Part shown: positions 7,287 to 13,957 of the stretch, one piece after another | Numbering within the stretch: the first letter of the stretch is position 1 | Layout of the letters: every line of letters begins with the position of its first letter | DNA from: JACROF01 sp964598995 | GTDB taxonomy: Bacteria; Patescibacteriota; Microgenomatia; Levybacterales; UBA12049 | DNA: 28,358 bases | NCBI GenBank assembly: GCA_964598995.1 | Contig: CAZRDR010000084.1 | Coordinates: 1 to 28,358, forward strand | Direction: 5' to 3' | Translations under genes and position numbers: made by a program | The notes under the pieces: generated by a model | What the model saw: the letters and a program-made list of their open reading frames with translations, nothing else | The model's database searches: none | Told to the model about the DNA's origin: nothing

Positions 7287-8360
7287 TTACCCAGTCATCC
7301 GCATTAATTCATCGGGATGATTGGCGAATCCTTTTGCGATTTCTAGACTGACTAAACCGTTACGAACTAATTGCGTTAATGAATCCTCAAGCGTAATCAT
7401 CCCGACATCTTTTGAGGTCTGGATAGCCGAATCAATCAGATGAGTCTTCCCATCACGGATATTACTTGCAACAGCTGATGAGCCAAGCAGGATCTCAACG
7501 GCTGGTATACGGCCACCTGTGATCTTAGGAATGAGTCGCTGAGAAATAATACCCTTAAGAACTGCAGCCAGCTGAACACGAATTTGTGATCGTTGGTGAT
7601 CAGGGAACGAGTCCACGATACGATCGATACTCTGAGCTGCCGAATTAGTATGGAGTGTAGCAAATACCAAATGGCCAGTCTCTGCTATGGTGAGTGCTGC
7701 CTGCATCGTCTCTGGGTCACGCATTTCTCCAACCAGTACGACATCTGGATCTTCACGCAGTGCCGAACGAAGCGCCATCGCCCATGAGTGAGTGTCAGTG
7801 CCCATCTCACGCTGAGACATAATACTATTGCCTTTAGGATAAACATACTCAATTGGGTCCTCAATCGTTAAGATATGCTGAGCCTTATTAATATTGATTT
7901 CATTAATAATGGCTGCTAAGGTACTAGACTTACCATGACCTGTCGGTCCGGTGACCATGACGAATCCCTGACGCAAATTGGCAAAATCATGGCATACCTT
8001 AGGTAATTCAAGCTGCTCAAGCGTACGAATAACCGGAGGGAGAAAACGAAGTGCTGCTGCGAGATACCCTCGTTGGAAATACGCATTAATACGAAACCTT
8101 CCCATGTCTCCATATGATCCGCCGCCAAATCCAAAGGAGAAATCAAGCTCTTTATTCGCAAGGAGCAGCTCTTTCTGCTCTGGCGTCATCAAGCTGTAAA
8201 TTAATTCCTCAATTTTTTCTCGCGTCAAAACGTCATACGTCGTGAGATAACGGAGACTGCCATCAATACGCAGTGATGGAGGTATACCTACGATCAAATG
8301 CAGATCTGAAGCATTATTTTTAATAGTTAATTGCAATAATTCTTGAATACTCGCTGTCAT
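7287..8360 (-). CDS. pilT: Twitching motility retraction ATPase PilT
   Basis: A hexameric AAA-like ATPase that powers pilus retraction at the inner membrane. From the ATG at 8360 it has 357 residues. Near residue 136 is the Walker A GPTGHGKSS (His replacing the commoner Ser). Next come the Asp box (TIEDPIEYVYP), Walker B (DPDVVLVGEMRDPET) and His box (TGHLVFATLHTNSA). The C-terminal SNIRDGKTHLIDSAIQ stretch corresponds to the conserved PilT region around AIRNLIRE. A GTG at 8378 lies inside pilB. The chosen ATG follows the pilB stop as TAAGATG, with AAGGA at the right distance upstream. Having both pilB and pilT implies a retractable pilus. Confidence 0.95.
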   Translation of the reverse strand: MTASIQELLQLTIKNNASDLHLIVGIPPSLRIDGSLRYLTTYDVLTREKIEELIYSLMTPEQKELLLANKELDFSFGFGGGSYGDMGRFRINAYFQRGYLAAALRFLPPVIRTLEQLELPKVCHDFANLRQGFVMVTGPTGHGKSSTLAAIINEININKAQHILTIEDPIEYVYPKGNSIMSQREMGTDTHSWAMALRSALREDPDVVLVGEMRDPETMQAALTIAETGHLVFATLHTNSAAQSIDRIVDSFPDHQRSQIRVQLAAVLKGIISQRLIPKITGGRIPAVEILLGSSAVASNIRDGKTHLIDSAIQTSKDVGMITLEDSLTQLVRNGLVSLEIAKGFANHPDELMRMTG

Positions 8361-8361
8361 C

Positions 8362-10227
8362 TTATTCCTTTGCCACACGCAGCACTTCTTCTATTGTTGA
8401 GACACCTTTTAAGACTTTAAGGTAGCCATCCTGCATCATGGTGATCATGCCTTCACTTACTGCTTCTTTCTCGATACTCGCACTATCAGGATGCTGGAGG
8501 ATAAGCTGGCCAATCTTTTCACTCACCGGTAATACCTCATAAATTCCCATACGACCTTTATATCCTGAGCCGCCACACTCATTGCAGCCTTTACCCCTAT
8601 AGAACTGAACCTCTTCATCTTTATACGTATAGAGTGAGCCGAGCGCTTGCTTGATCTGCGCGAGAACTTGCGGAGCAGGCTTATATGACTCTTTACAGAT
8701 TGGATCAATTCGTCTCACGATACGTTGACCAACAATGGCAGTAATAGTCGAGGAGAGAAGGAAACTCTCTGCACCAAGATCAATAAGACGAGGTAAAGCA
8801 CCTGACGCGGTCTGAGTATGCAGGGTAGAGAAGACCAAATGACCAGTTAAGGCAGCCTGTAAGGCCAGATCTGTCGTCTCTTTGTCACGAATTTCTCCAA
8901 CCAGAATAATATTAGGATCCTGGCGCAAGAAAGCACGAAGTCCTGATGCGAAGGTCAGTCCAACTGCGGGATTAATTTGTACTTGGTTAACGCCAGCGAT
9001 TTGATACTCGACCGGATCCTCAAGTGACATGATATTAACTTTGGGCGTATTTAATTTAGACAGGACAGCATAGAGTGTCGTTGTTTTACCTGATCCTGTC
9101 GGACCGGTAACGAGAATAATACCGTGTGGTCTCAGAATTGCGTCTTCAAGTCTTTTCAGCGCTAGACCGTTCAAACCAAGATCAGGGAGCGTAGGGATAC
9201 CTCCTGACTTGCGAAGGAGACGCATAACGATTTTCTCACCATTGACTGTCGGAAGTATTGAGATACGTAAATCGACCTCTTCGTCACCGACTTTAAAATT
9301 AAAACGGCCGTCTTGCGGGGAGCGGTGTTCATCAATTTTTAAGTCTGAAAGAATTTTAATACGTGAGACGAGTGCTTCCTGTACATTTTTAGGCAAACTA
9401 AGTTTGTCATAAAGAATTCCGTCAATACGATAGCGTACACGCACACGGTCTTCCTGCGGCTCAATATGAATATCTGACGAACGACTGGTGACAGCGAACT
9501 CAAGAATTGTAGAAACGATCTTAGCAATTGGCGCTTCTTTAATTAATTGTGCGATCTGACTACTATCAACAACTTTCTTTCGATCAGAATACTCTTCTGT
9601 TTCTTTAATAGCAGCACCAACTTCACCAACTAAAGCTTGGCGATACTGCTGATCAATCGCACTCTGAACTTCAGTAGGGGAGGCGGCAAATGCTTTAACC
9701 ATCATCCCGGTCTTCTGACGGACGAATTCGATAGCATCCAGATCGACAGGATTTGCCATAGCAATAGAAATAGTCGAGTTTTTCTCATCAAAGAAGAAAG
9801 GAATTAAATTAAATCTTTCGACAACTGCTCGTGGAAGTAAACTGATCGCCTGAGGTGAAAAGGACGTCGTCGCTAGAGAGATATACGGGACGCCGATAAC
9901 TCGAGCTTTGGCTTCGGCTATTTTATCCTCAGGGATAATCTTTGTCTCACTAAGTATCGCCTCAACGCTTTTTCCCTCCATGACACTTTTAGATCTGATA
10001 TCTGCAGCCTGCTGAGGAGTGAGTGCGTGCTCACTGACTAAGGTATCAACGAGATTAACATCTGCTTCATCAAGCTCCTGAGTAGGCGCTTGAGGCGGCT
10101 GAACCATTGGTTGTTGGACATCTGCCATTACCTGTGGAGTAGGCACGACAGGCTGTTGGGGAATAGGCTGAGGTGTTGGGATAGGTTGTACCACTGGCGG
10201 GGTAGGTACTTGGGCAGTATCTGGCAT
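8362..10227 (-). CDS. pilB: Type IV pilus extension ATPase PilB
   Basis: A 621-residue ATPase that drives pilin polymerisation. Residues 1-55 are a Pro/Gln-rich, probably disordered tail. An MshEN-type N-terminal domain follows (about 57-195), then the secretion ATPase core: Walker A GPTGSGKTTTL near residue 375, Asp box SLEDPVEY, Walker B DPNIILVGEIRD and His box TGHLVFSTLHTQ. The zinc module is unusual: C548 and C551 form CNEC, but the first half has only C511 (ICKESYK) where most PilB proteins have CxxC. The start at 10227 has no Shine-Dalgarno sequence and sits at the predicted transcription start of its promoter. It heads the pilus locus and is divergent from the delta' gene. Confidence 0.95.
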   Translation of the reverse strand: MPDTAQVPTPPVVQPIPTPQPIPQQPVVPTPQVMADVQQPMVQPPQAPTQELDEADVNLVDTLVSEHALTPQQAADIRSKSVMEGKSVEAILSETKIIPEDKIAEAKARVIGVPYISLATTSFSPQAISLLPRAVVERFNLIPFFFDEKNSTISIAMANPVDLDAIEFVRQKTGMMVKAFAASPTEVQSAIDQQYRQALVGEVGAAIKETEEYSDRKKVVDSSQIAQLIKEAPIAKIVSTILEFAVTSRSSDIHIEPQEDRVRVRYRIDGILYDKLSLPKNVQEALVSRIKILSDLKIDEHRSPQDGRFNFKVGDEEVDLRISILPTVNGEKIVMRLLRKSGGIPTLPDLGLNGLALKRLEDAILRPHGIILVTGPTGSGKTTTLYAVLSKLNTPKVNIMSLEDPVEYQIAGVNQVQINPAVGLTFASGLRAFLRQDPNIILVGEIRDKETTDLALQAALTGHLVFSTLHTQTASGALPRLIDLGAESFLLSSTITAIVGQRIVRRIDPICKESYKPAPQVLAQIKQALGSLYTYKDEEVQFYRGKGCNECGGSGYKGRMGIYEVLPVSEKIGQLILQHPDSASIEKEAVSEGMITMMQDGYLKVLKGVSTIEEVLRVAKE

Positions 10228-10263
10228 AGTTTAATAGTAAGAAATAGCTTGTTATAATGTCAA
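10228..10263 (-). promoter_or_regulatory. Promoter of pilB, predicted to give a leaderless mRNA
   Basis: On the minus strand TTGACA at 10263-10258 is followed by an 18-base spacer and TACTAT at 10239-10234. Six bases separate this -10 box from the pilB ATG, so the start of transcription is predicted at the ATG itself. The -35 box overlaps the -10 box of the divergent delta' gene by one base. Confidence 0.55.
10250..10258 (+). promoter_or_regulatory. Extended -10 promoter of the delta' gene
   Basis: TGTTATAAT is a perfect extended -10 element (TGn plus TATAAT at 10253-10258). No good -35 box is visible. The ATG at 10270 lies 11 bases downstream, leaving a leader of about five bases. The sequence AAGGAAAG just before the ATG is too close to the predicted 5' end to be a typical ribosome site. 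Confidence 0.55.
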
Positions 10264-10269
10264 GGAAAG

Positions 10270-10944
10270 ATGACGAGTTATATTATTTATTCCGAGGATC
10301 AGACGTTATTTGCAGAAAAACTTAACGAGCTCTGCCATATATATAGTATAGATCAATTTGACCAGACAACAGTATCCCCGGAAAAAGAAACCTCAATCGG
10401 TATCGAAATTGTGCAAAAGCTTCAGAAGAAGGCGATGCTTAAACCACTGCGTGGAAAAAACAAAGCAATTATCTTAACTCAAGCAGAACTACTAACTGTT
10501 CCAGCCCAGAACGCTCTGCTCAAACTCCTTGAAGAACCACCTTTGCATACGTATTTTTTCTTACTCACCGATAACCTCGATAGTTTCTTGCCAACCATTA
10601 TCTCGCGCTGCCAAGTTATCAAAATCGAAAGTTCACAACTCATGTCTGTGGAGGAAGCTAAAAAAATAGAAGATCAACTAAATACTTGGCAGCGCCAAAG
10701 TATCGGTGATGCGCTAAAAACTGCTGAGAAACTTGCAAAGGATAAAAATGATGCCCTCCAAGTTCTAAAAAAAACGATGGGTATCGGCAGCAAGCAGTTA
10801 AGAGAAGGAAGTAAGACCAATACGAGCGTTGAAGTACTTTCAGATCAGCTAAAGATGATCCAGCAAACATACCGAACACTATACTCGACAAATACGAATC
10901 CGCGTTTAGCTCTCGAACACTTATTCCTCTTACTTCGTCAATAA
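10270..10944 (+). CDS. holB: DNA polymerase III delta' subunit, short form
   Basis: A 224-residue clamp-loader-like protein. The diagnostic block is at residues 79-116: AQNALLKLLEEPP, then TYFFLLTDN, then LPTIISRCQ with the SRC motif at 112-114, as in delta' (HolB) and DnaX. Before it, KNKAIILTQAE matches the Walker B-like strand. The protein has no Walker A loop; only about 60 residues precede this strand, so most of the usual N-terminal AAA+ part is missing, and it cannot bind ATP by itself. Family delta' subunits usually have about 300 residues or more. The C-terminal region is helical and would correspond to the collar domain. It is divergent from pilB with a 42-base shared promoter region. 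Confidence 0.8.
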   Translation: MTSYIIYSEDQTLFAEKLNELCHIYSIDQFDQTTVSPEKETSIGIEIVQKLQKKAMLKPLRGKNKAIILTQAELLTVPAQNALLKLLEEPPLHTYFFLLTDNLDSFLPTIISRCQVIKIESSQLMSVEEAKKIEDQLNTWQRQSIGDALKTAEKLAKDKNDALQVLKKTMGIGSKQLREGSKTNTSVEVLSDQLKMIQQTYRTLYSTNTNPRLALEHLFLLLRQ

Positions 10945-10992
10945 CTCTCACCAACTTATTACGGAGTTGTTCTGGATCATTAATATCACTCT

Positions 10993-11022
10993 GGCAGACT
11001 TAAAAATTCCCTTATGTCTGCC
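10993..11022. repeat. Inverted repeat around the start of the small hypothetical gene
   Basis: GGCAGAC (10993-10999) and GTCTGCC (11016-11022) form a 7-bp stem with a 16-base loop; with a one-base bulge CTC and GAG extend it by three pairs. The ATG of the following ORF starts in the loop and enters the right arm. There is no T-run. It may act as an operator or as an mRNA hairpin on the start codon. Confidence 0.4.
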
Positions 11023-11331
11023 GAGCACTTCTATGACCATAATTCAGCATCTCACACACGGTGGAGAGAAAAGTTACCAAAGTTCCCTATGCCTGAGCAC
11101 TCACTTGCATTTGGTGACGACATGGAAGGACAGATCGCTAGATCATATGCACTAGGTGCTACGGAAACAACTGAAGAGACTGTACCAATGAGCCAAGGTG
11201 TCGATATCGTAATCAGTGAGCGACCAAAACCTCAGAGTGTACCACGTCCTCAGACTATCTTCGAGCTACCGCAGAGAATGCCAGATCAGTTACCTAGCGT
11301 GCCTGAACTCATGGAAGTAACTGGACCATAA
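11014..11331 (+). CDS. Small hypothetical protein
   Basis: An unrecognised 105-residue ORF. The N-terminal half is charged and aromatic (HFYDHNSASHTRWREKLPKF, GDDMEGQIARSYALGA); the C-terminal third is Pro-rich (ERPKPQSVPRPQTIFELPQ, MPDQLPSVPEL). No signal peptide, membrane helix or cysteine is present, so it should be a small, partly disordered cytoplasmic protein. Its base composition resembles the neighbouring genes, and it fills the 456-base gap between the delta' gene and gyrB, which favours a real gene. The start is uncertain: no Shine-Dalgarno sequence is seen and the ATG is in an inverted repeat. Another frame (10967-11155) is open here but shorter. Confidence 0.5.
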   Translation: MSAEHFYDHNSASHTRWREKLPKFPMPEHSLAFGDDMEGQIARSYALGATETTEETVPMSQGVDIVISERPKPQSVPRPQTIFELPQRMPDQLPSVPELMEVTGP

Positions 11332-11362
11332 TTTAGCCTCATTTCGAAGGCTCTTAGCCTGC

Positions 11363-11391
11363 TTGAAATACACGAATTTTACTGGTATACT
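11363..11391 (+). promoter_or_regulatory. Promoter of gyrB, predicted to give a nearly leaderless mRNA
   Basis: TTGAAA at 11363-11368, a 17-base spacer and TATACT at 11386-11391, preceded by TGG as in extended -10 elements. It is the best promoter in the window. The gyrB ATG starts 10 bases after the -10 box, so the leader would be only about three to five bases and there is no Shine-Dalgarno sequence. Confidence 0.75.
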
Positions 11392-11401
11392 GGGTTAATA
11401 A

Positions 11402-13348
11402 ATGGCTGCTAAAAACCCATCCTCCGAGTATTCTGCACAACAAATCCAAGTCCTAGAAGGCCTCGAACCAGTCCGTAAAAGACCAGGTATGTACATTGGG
11501 TCGACTGACTCAATAGGTCTCCATGAATCACTTCGCGAAATCATCGATAATTCAGTCGACGAAGCGTTAGCGGGCTTTGCGAAAAATGTCTGGATCATTC
11601 TGAACAAAGACGGCTCTGCAACCGTTGCAGACGACGGCCGTGGTATTCCTGTCGACATGATGCCTGGCTATGGCAAATCCGCACTTGAGATGGTCATGAC
11701 CAAACTCCATGCCGGAGGAAAATTCGGTGGAAGTGCTTATAAAGTCTCAGGAGGACTGCATGGTGTTGGCTCATCGGTAGTTAATGCTTTATCTGATTGG
11801 CTCTGGGTCGAGGTTACTCGTGATGGTAAGTTATACCGCCAAGAATACAAACGCGGTGAGCCACAGACGAATGTGGACGTAGTACCTGAGTCTAAACTCT
11901 CGATGAGGATTGAACGAACAAGTGGAACGACTACCACATTTCTCCCCGATGCCACTATTTTTAATCAGACGACTGAGTTTGACTTCGAGTTTATTAAAAA
12001 AGTACTGCGTGATCGCGCTTACTTAGTACCAAAGGTTTATCTCCACCTTTATGACAATAGGGGAGAAGAGAGTAAAGAAGTTAATTTTTACTTTGAAAGT
12101 GGTATTAAAGCACTCATTGAGAAACTCAACGAGAATAAAAGTCCTATTCATAAAGTAATCTACGTCCACAAGCAAGTTGATGATGTCGAGGTAGAATTCT
12201 CTCTCCAATACAACGATACCTACTCAGAAAATGTAGAGTCATTCGTTAACGTTATCCCAACCGTTAACGGCGGTACCCACCTCACCGGCTTTAGAATGGC
12301 ATTAACTCGTGCCATCAATGATTATGGTAAAAAAATTGGCGCATTCAAAAATGAGGAAGATTCTGTCATTGGAGATGATACCAAAGAAGGTCTGACCGCT
12401 GTCGTCTACCTTAAGATGCCTCAGGACCGTATTCAGTTTGAAGGTCAAACCAAAGGTAAACTCGGTAACTCAGAAATACAGCCTCTTGTTAATCAAGTTG
12501 TCAAGGAAGGTCTTCAAGTTTACTTTGAGGAAAATCCTGCCGATGCAAAGCGTATCTTAGAAAAAGTATATCTGGCCGCTAAAGCACGTCTGGCTGCTAA
12601 AGCTGCCAAAGAAGCAGTTATTCGTAAAGGAGCACTTGAAGGATCCTCACTCCCTGGTAAACTCGCTGACTGTCAGGAAAAAGATCCAGCCCTATCTGAA
12701 ATCTATCTCGTTGAGGGAGATTCTGCAGGTGGCAGTGCTAAAAGCGGACGTGATCGTAAGTATCAGGCTATCCTGCCTCTGAAAGGAAAGATCCTTAACA
12801 CTGAACGAGCGCGTCTTGATAAGATGATCGAACATGAAGAAGTAAAGGCGCTTATCATCGCACTCGGTGCAGGTATCGGCGATATGATCAATATGGAAAA
12901 ACTTCGCTATCACCGAGTTATCATCATGACTGATGCTGACGTCGACGGTGAGCACATCGAGACACTCATCCTGACATTCTTCTATCGTCACTTACCAGAA
13001 GTCATCCGCCAGGGCTACCTCTATGTCGCCATGCCGCCTCTGTTCAAGCTCCAAAAAGGTAAAGATATTAGATATGCTTACTCAGAAGAAGAGCGTGATG
13101 CGATTATGAAAGAAATGAAGACAGGGAATGCCAACGTCAGTATCCAGCGCTATACAGGTCTTGGCGAAATGAACGCAGATCAACTCTGGGAGACGACTAT
13201 GAATCCTGAGAACAGAGTTCTAAAGCATGTCAGTATCTCAGATGCTGAAGAAGCAGACCAGATCTTTACGATGCTTATGGGCGACGAAGTCCCACCACGT
13301 AAACATTTTATTCAGACAAACGCTATGACTGCTACACTTGATATCTAA
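11402..13348 (+). CDS. gyrB: DNA gyrase subunit B
   Basis: A 648-residue type IIA topoisomerase ATPase subunit that with GyrA introduces negative supercoils. The GHKL ATPase opens with EGLEPVRKRPGMYIG, then DDGRGIPVD and GGLHGVGSSVVNALS; the QTK loop is QTKGKLG (Q349-K351). The TOPRIM part has EGDSAGGSAK (E438) and the metal-binding DADVDG (D511, D513, D515). Two usually constant spots differ: DGEHIET where DGSHIRT is normal, and YTGLGEM (T585) where YKGLGEM is normal. Length is that of short GyrB forms without the proteobacterial insert. It could be ParE, but the gyrA partner with a GyrA box nearby makes GyrB the better call. Confidence 0.95.
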   Translation: MAAKNPSSEYSAQQIQVLEGLEPVRKRPGMYIGSTDSIGLHESLREIIDNSVDEALAGFAKNVWIILNKDGSATVADDGRGIPVDMMPGYGKSALEMVMTKLHAGGKFGGSAYKVSGGLHGVGSSVVNALSDWLWVEVTRDGKLYRQEYKRGEPQTNVDVVPESKLSMRIERTSGTTTTFLPDATIFNQTTEFDFEFIKKVLRDRAYLVPKVYLHLYDNRGEESKEVNFYFESGIKALIEKLNENKSPIHKVIYVHKQVDDVEVEFSLQYNDTYSENVESFVNVIPTVNGGTHLTGFRMALTRAINDYGKKIGAFKNEEDSVIGDDTKEGLTAVVYLKMPQDRIQFEGQTKGKLGNSEIQPLVNQVVKEGLQVYFEENPADAKRILEKVYLAAKARLAAKAAKEAVIRKGALEGSSLPGKLADCQEKDPALSEIYLVEGDSAGGSAKSGRDRKYQAILPLKGKILNTERARLDKMIEHEEVKALIIALGAGIGDMINMEKLRYHRVIIMTDADVDGEHIETLILTFFYRHLPEVIRQGYLYVAMPPLFKLQKGKDIRYAYSEEERDAIMKEMKTGNANVSIQRYTGLGEMNADQLWETTMNPENRVLKHVSISDAEEADQIFTMLMGDEVPPRKHFIQTNAMTATLDI

Positions 13349-13355
13349 GGAGGTG
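13347..13355 (+). promoter_or_regulatory. Strong Shine-Dalgarno sequence of ppa
   Basis: AAGGAGGTG overlaps the TAA of gyrB and lies three bases before the ATG at 13358, or 12 bases before a second in-frame ATG at 13367. The distance from the core AGGAGG fits either start. It shows that this organism keeps a working anti-Shine-Dalgarno in its 16S rRNA. Confidence 0.75.
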
Positions 13356-13357
13356 AA

Positions 13358-13882
13358 ATGATTGCTATGGATATAACGAAATTATCATCAGGAAAAGATC
13401 CAAAGACAGGGCTTATCAACGTTCTCGTTGAGATCCCTAAAGACAGTGCTATTAAATACGAGTTAGATAAAGACTCAGGCATCGTCATGGTTGATCGTTT
13501 TCTCCACACTGCAATGAGATTTCCTACTAATTACGGATTTGTCCCGAATACTCTTGCTGACGATGGAGATCCACTCGATGTCATGGTCCTTTCTGAGTAT
13601 TCTGTCGCACCAGGCACAGCTATTCCAGCTGTTGTCATCGGAATGCTTGAGATGGAAGATGAAGCTGGAATCGATACGAAGATCCTGGCTGTTCCATCTG
13701 CGAAGATTGACCCACTTTTTGGCGAAATGAAGGACATCACAGATGTACCTGAGGCGACCAAGAACAAGATGAAGCATTTTTACGAGAATTACAAATCTCT
13801 TGAACCTGGGAAATGGGTAAAACTCAAAGAGTGGAAAGATAAAGCGACTGCACTTGAAGCTGTACAAAAAGCTCTCAAGTAA
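13358..13882 (+). CDS. ppa: Inorganic pyrophosphatase, family I
   Basis: A 174-residue soluble enzyme that hydrolyses pyrophosphate to phosphate and so pulls nucleic acid synthesis forward. The family I signature DDGDPLDVMVL gives the metal-binding D69, D71 and D74. Other conserved pieces are the KYELDK segment, RFLHTAMRFPTNYGFVPNT and, near the C-terminus, FYENYKSLEPGKWVKLKEW. The length equals the bacterial family standard. It starts nine bases after the gyrB stop with an ideal ribosome site, so it is very likely in one operon with gyrB. The second Met (13367) is an alternative start. Its place between the two gyrase genes is unusual; I know of no functional reason for it. Confidence 0.96.
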   Translation: MIAMDITKLSSGKDPKTGLINVLVEIPKDSAIKYELDKDSGIVMVDRFLHTAMRFPTNYGFVPNTLADDGDPLDVMVLSEYSVAPGTAIPAVVIGMLEMEDEAGIDTKILAVPSAKIDPLFGEMKDITDVPEATKNKMKHFYENYKSLEPGKWVKLKEWKDKATALEAVQKALK

Positions 13883-13899
13883 CGTTTGGACTCTTGTTC

Positions 13900-13919
13900 C
13901 TCGTCCGGCTACGGACGAG
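13900..13919. repeat. Hairpin between ppa and gyrA
   Basis: CTCGTCCG and CGGACGAG form a perfect 8-bp GC-rich stem around GCTA. No T-run follows (ATATAAAAG), so it is not a normal intrinsic terminator in either direction. It may be an RNA stability or processing element, or a protein-binding palindrome upstream of gyrA, whose own promoter is not clear. Confidence 0.45.
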
Positions 13920-13957
13920 ATATAAAAGCCTAAGCGTATTTTTTAAGTTATAAAAAG

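Noticed and set aside
10967..11155. 62-codon frame overlapping the small hypothetical gene
   Set aside because: The other frame (11014-11331) is longer, has more protein-like composition and reaches close to gyrB; both cannot be favoured.
13900..13919. Intrinsic terminator after ppa
   Set aside because: The stem is good but no T-run follows on either strand, so it is listed only as a hairpin.
13921..13957. Promoter for gyrA at TATAAA near 13921 or 13949
   Set aside because: No -35 box is at a workable distance for the first, and the second lies only three bases before the ATG, so transcription would start inside the gene.
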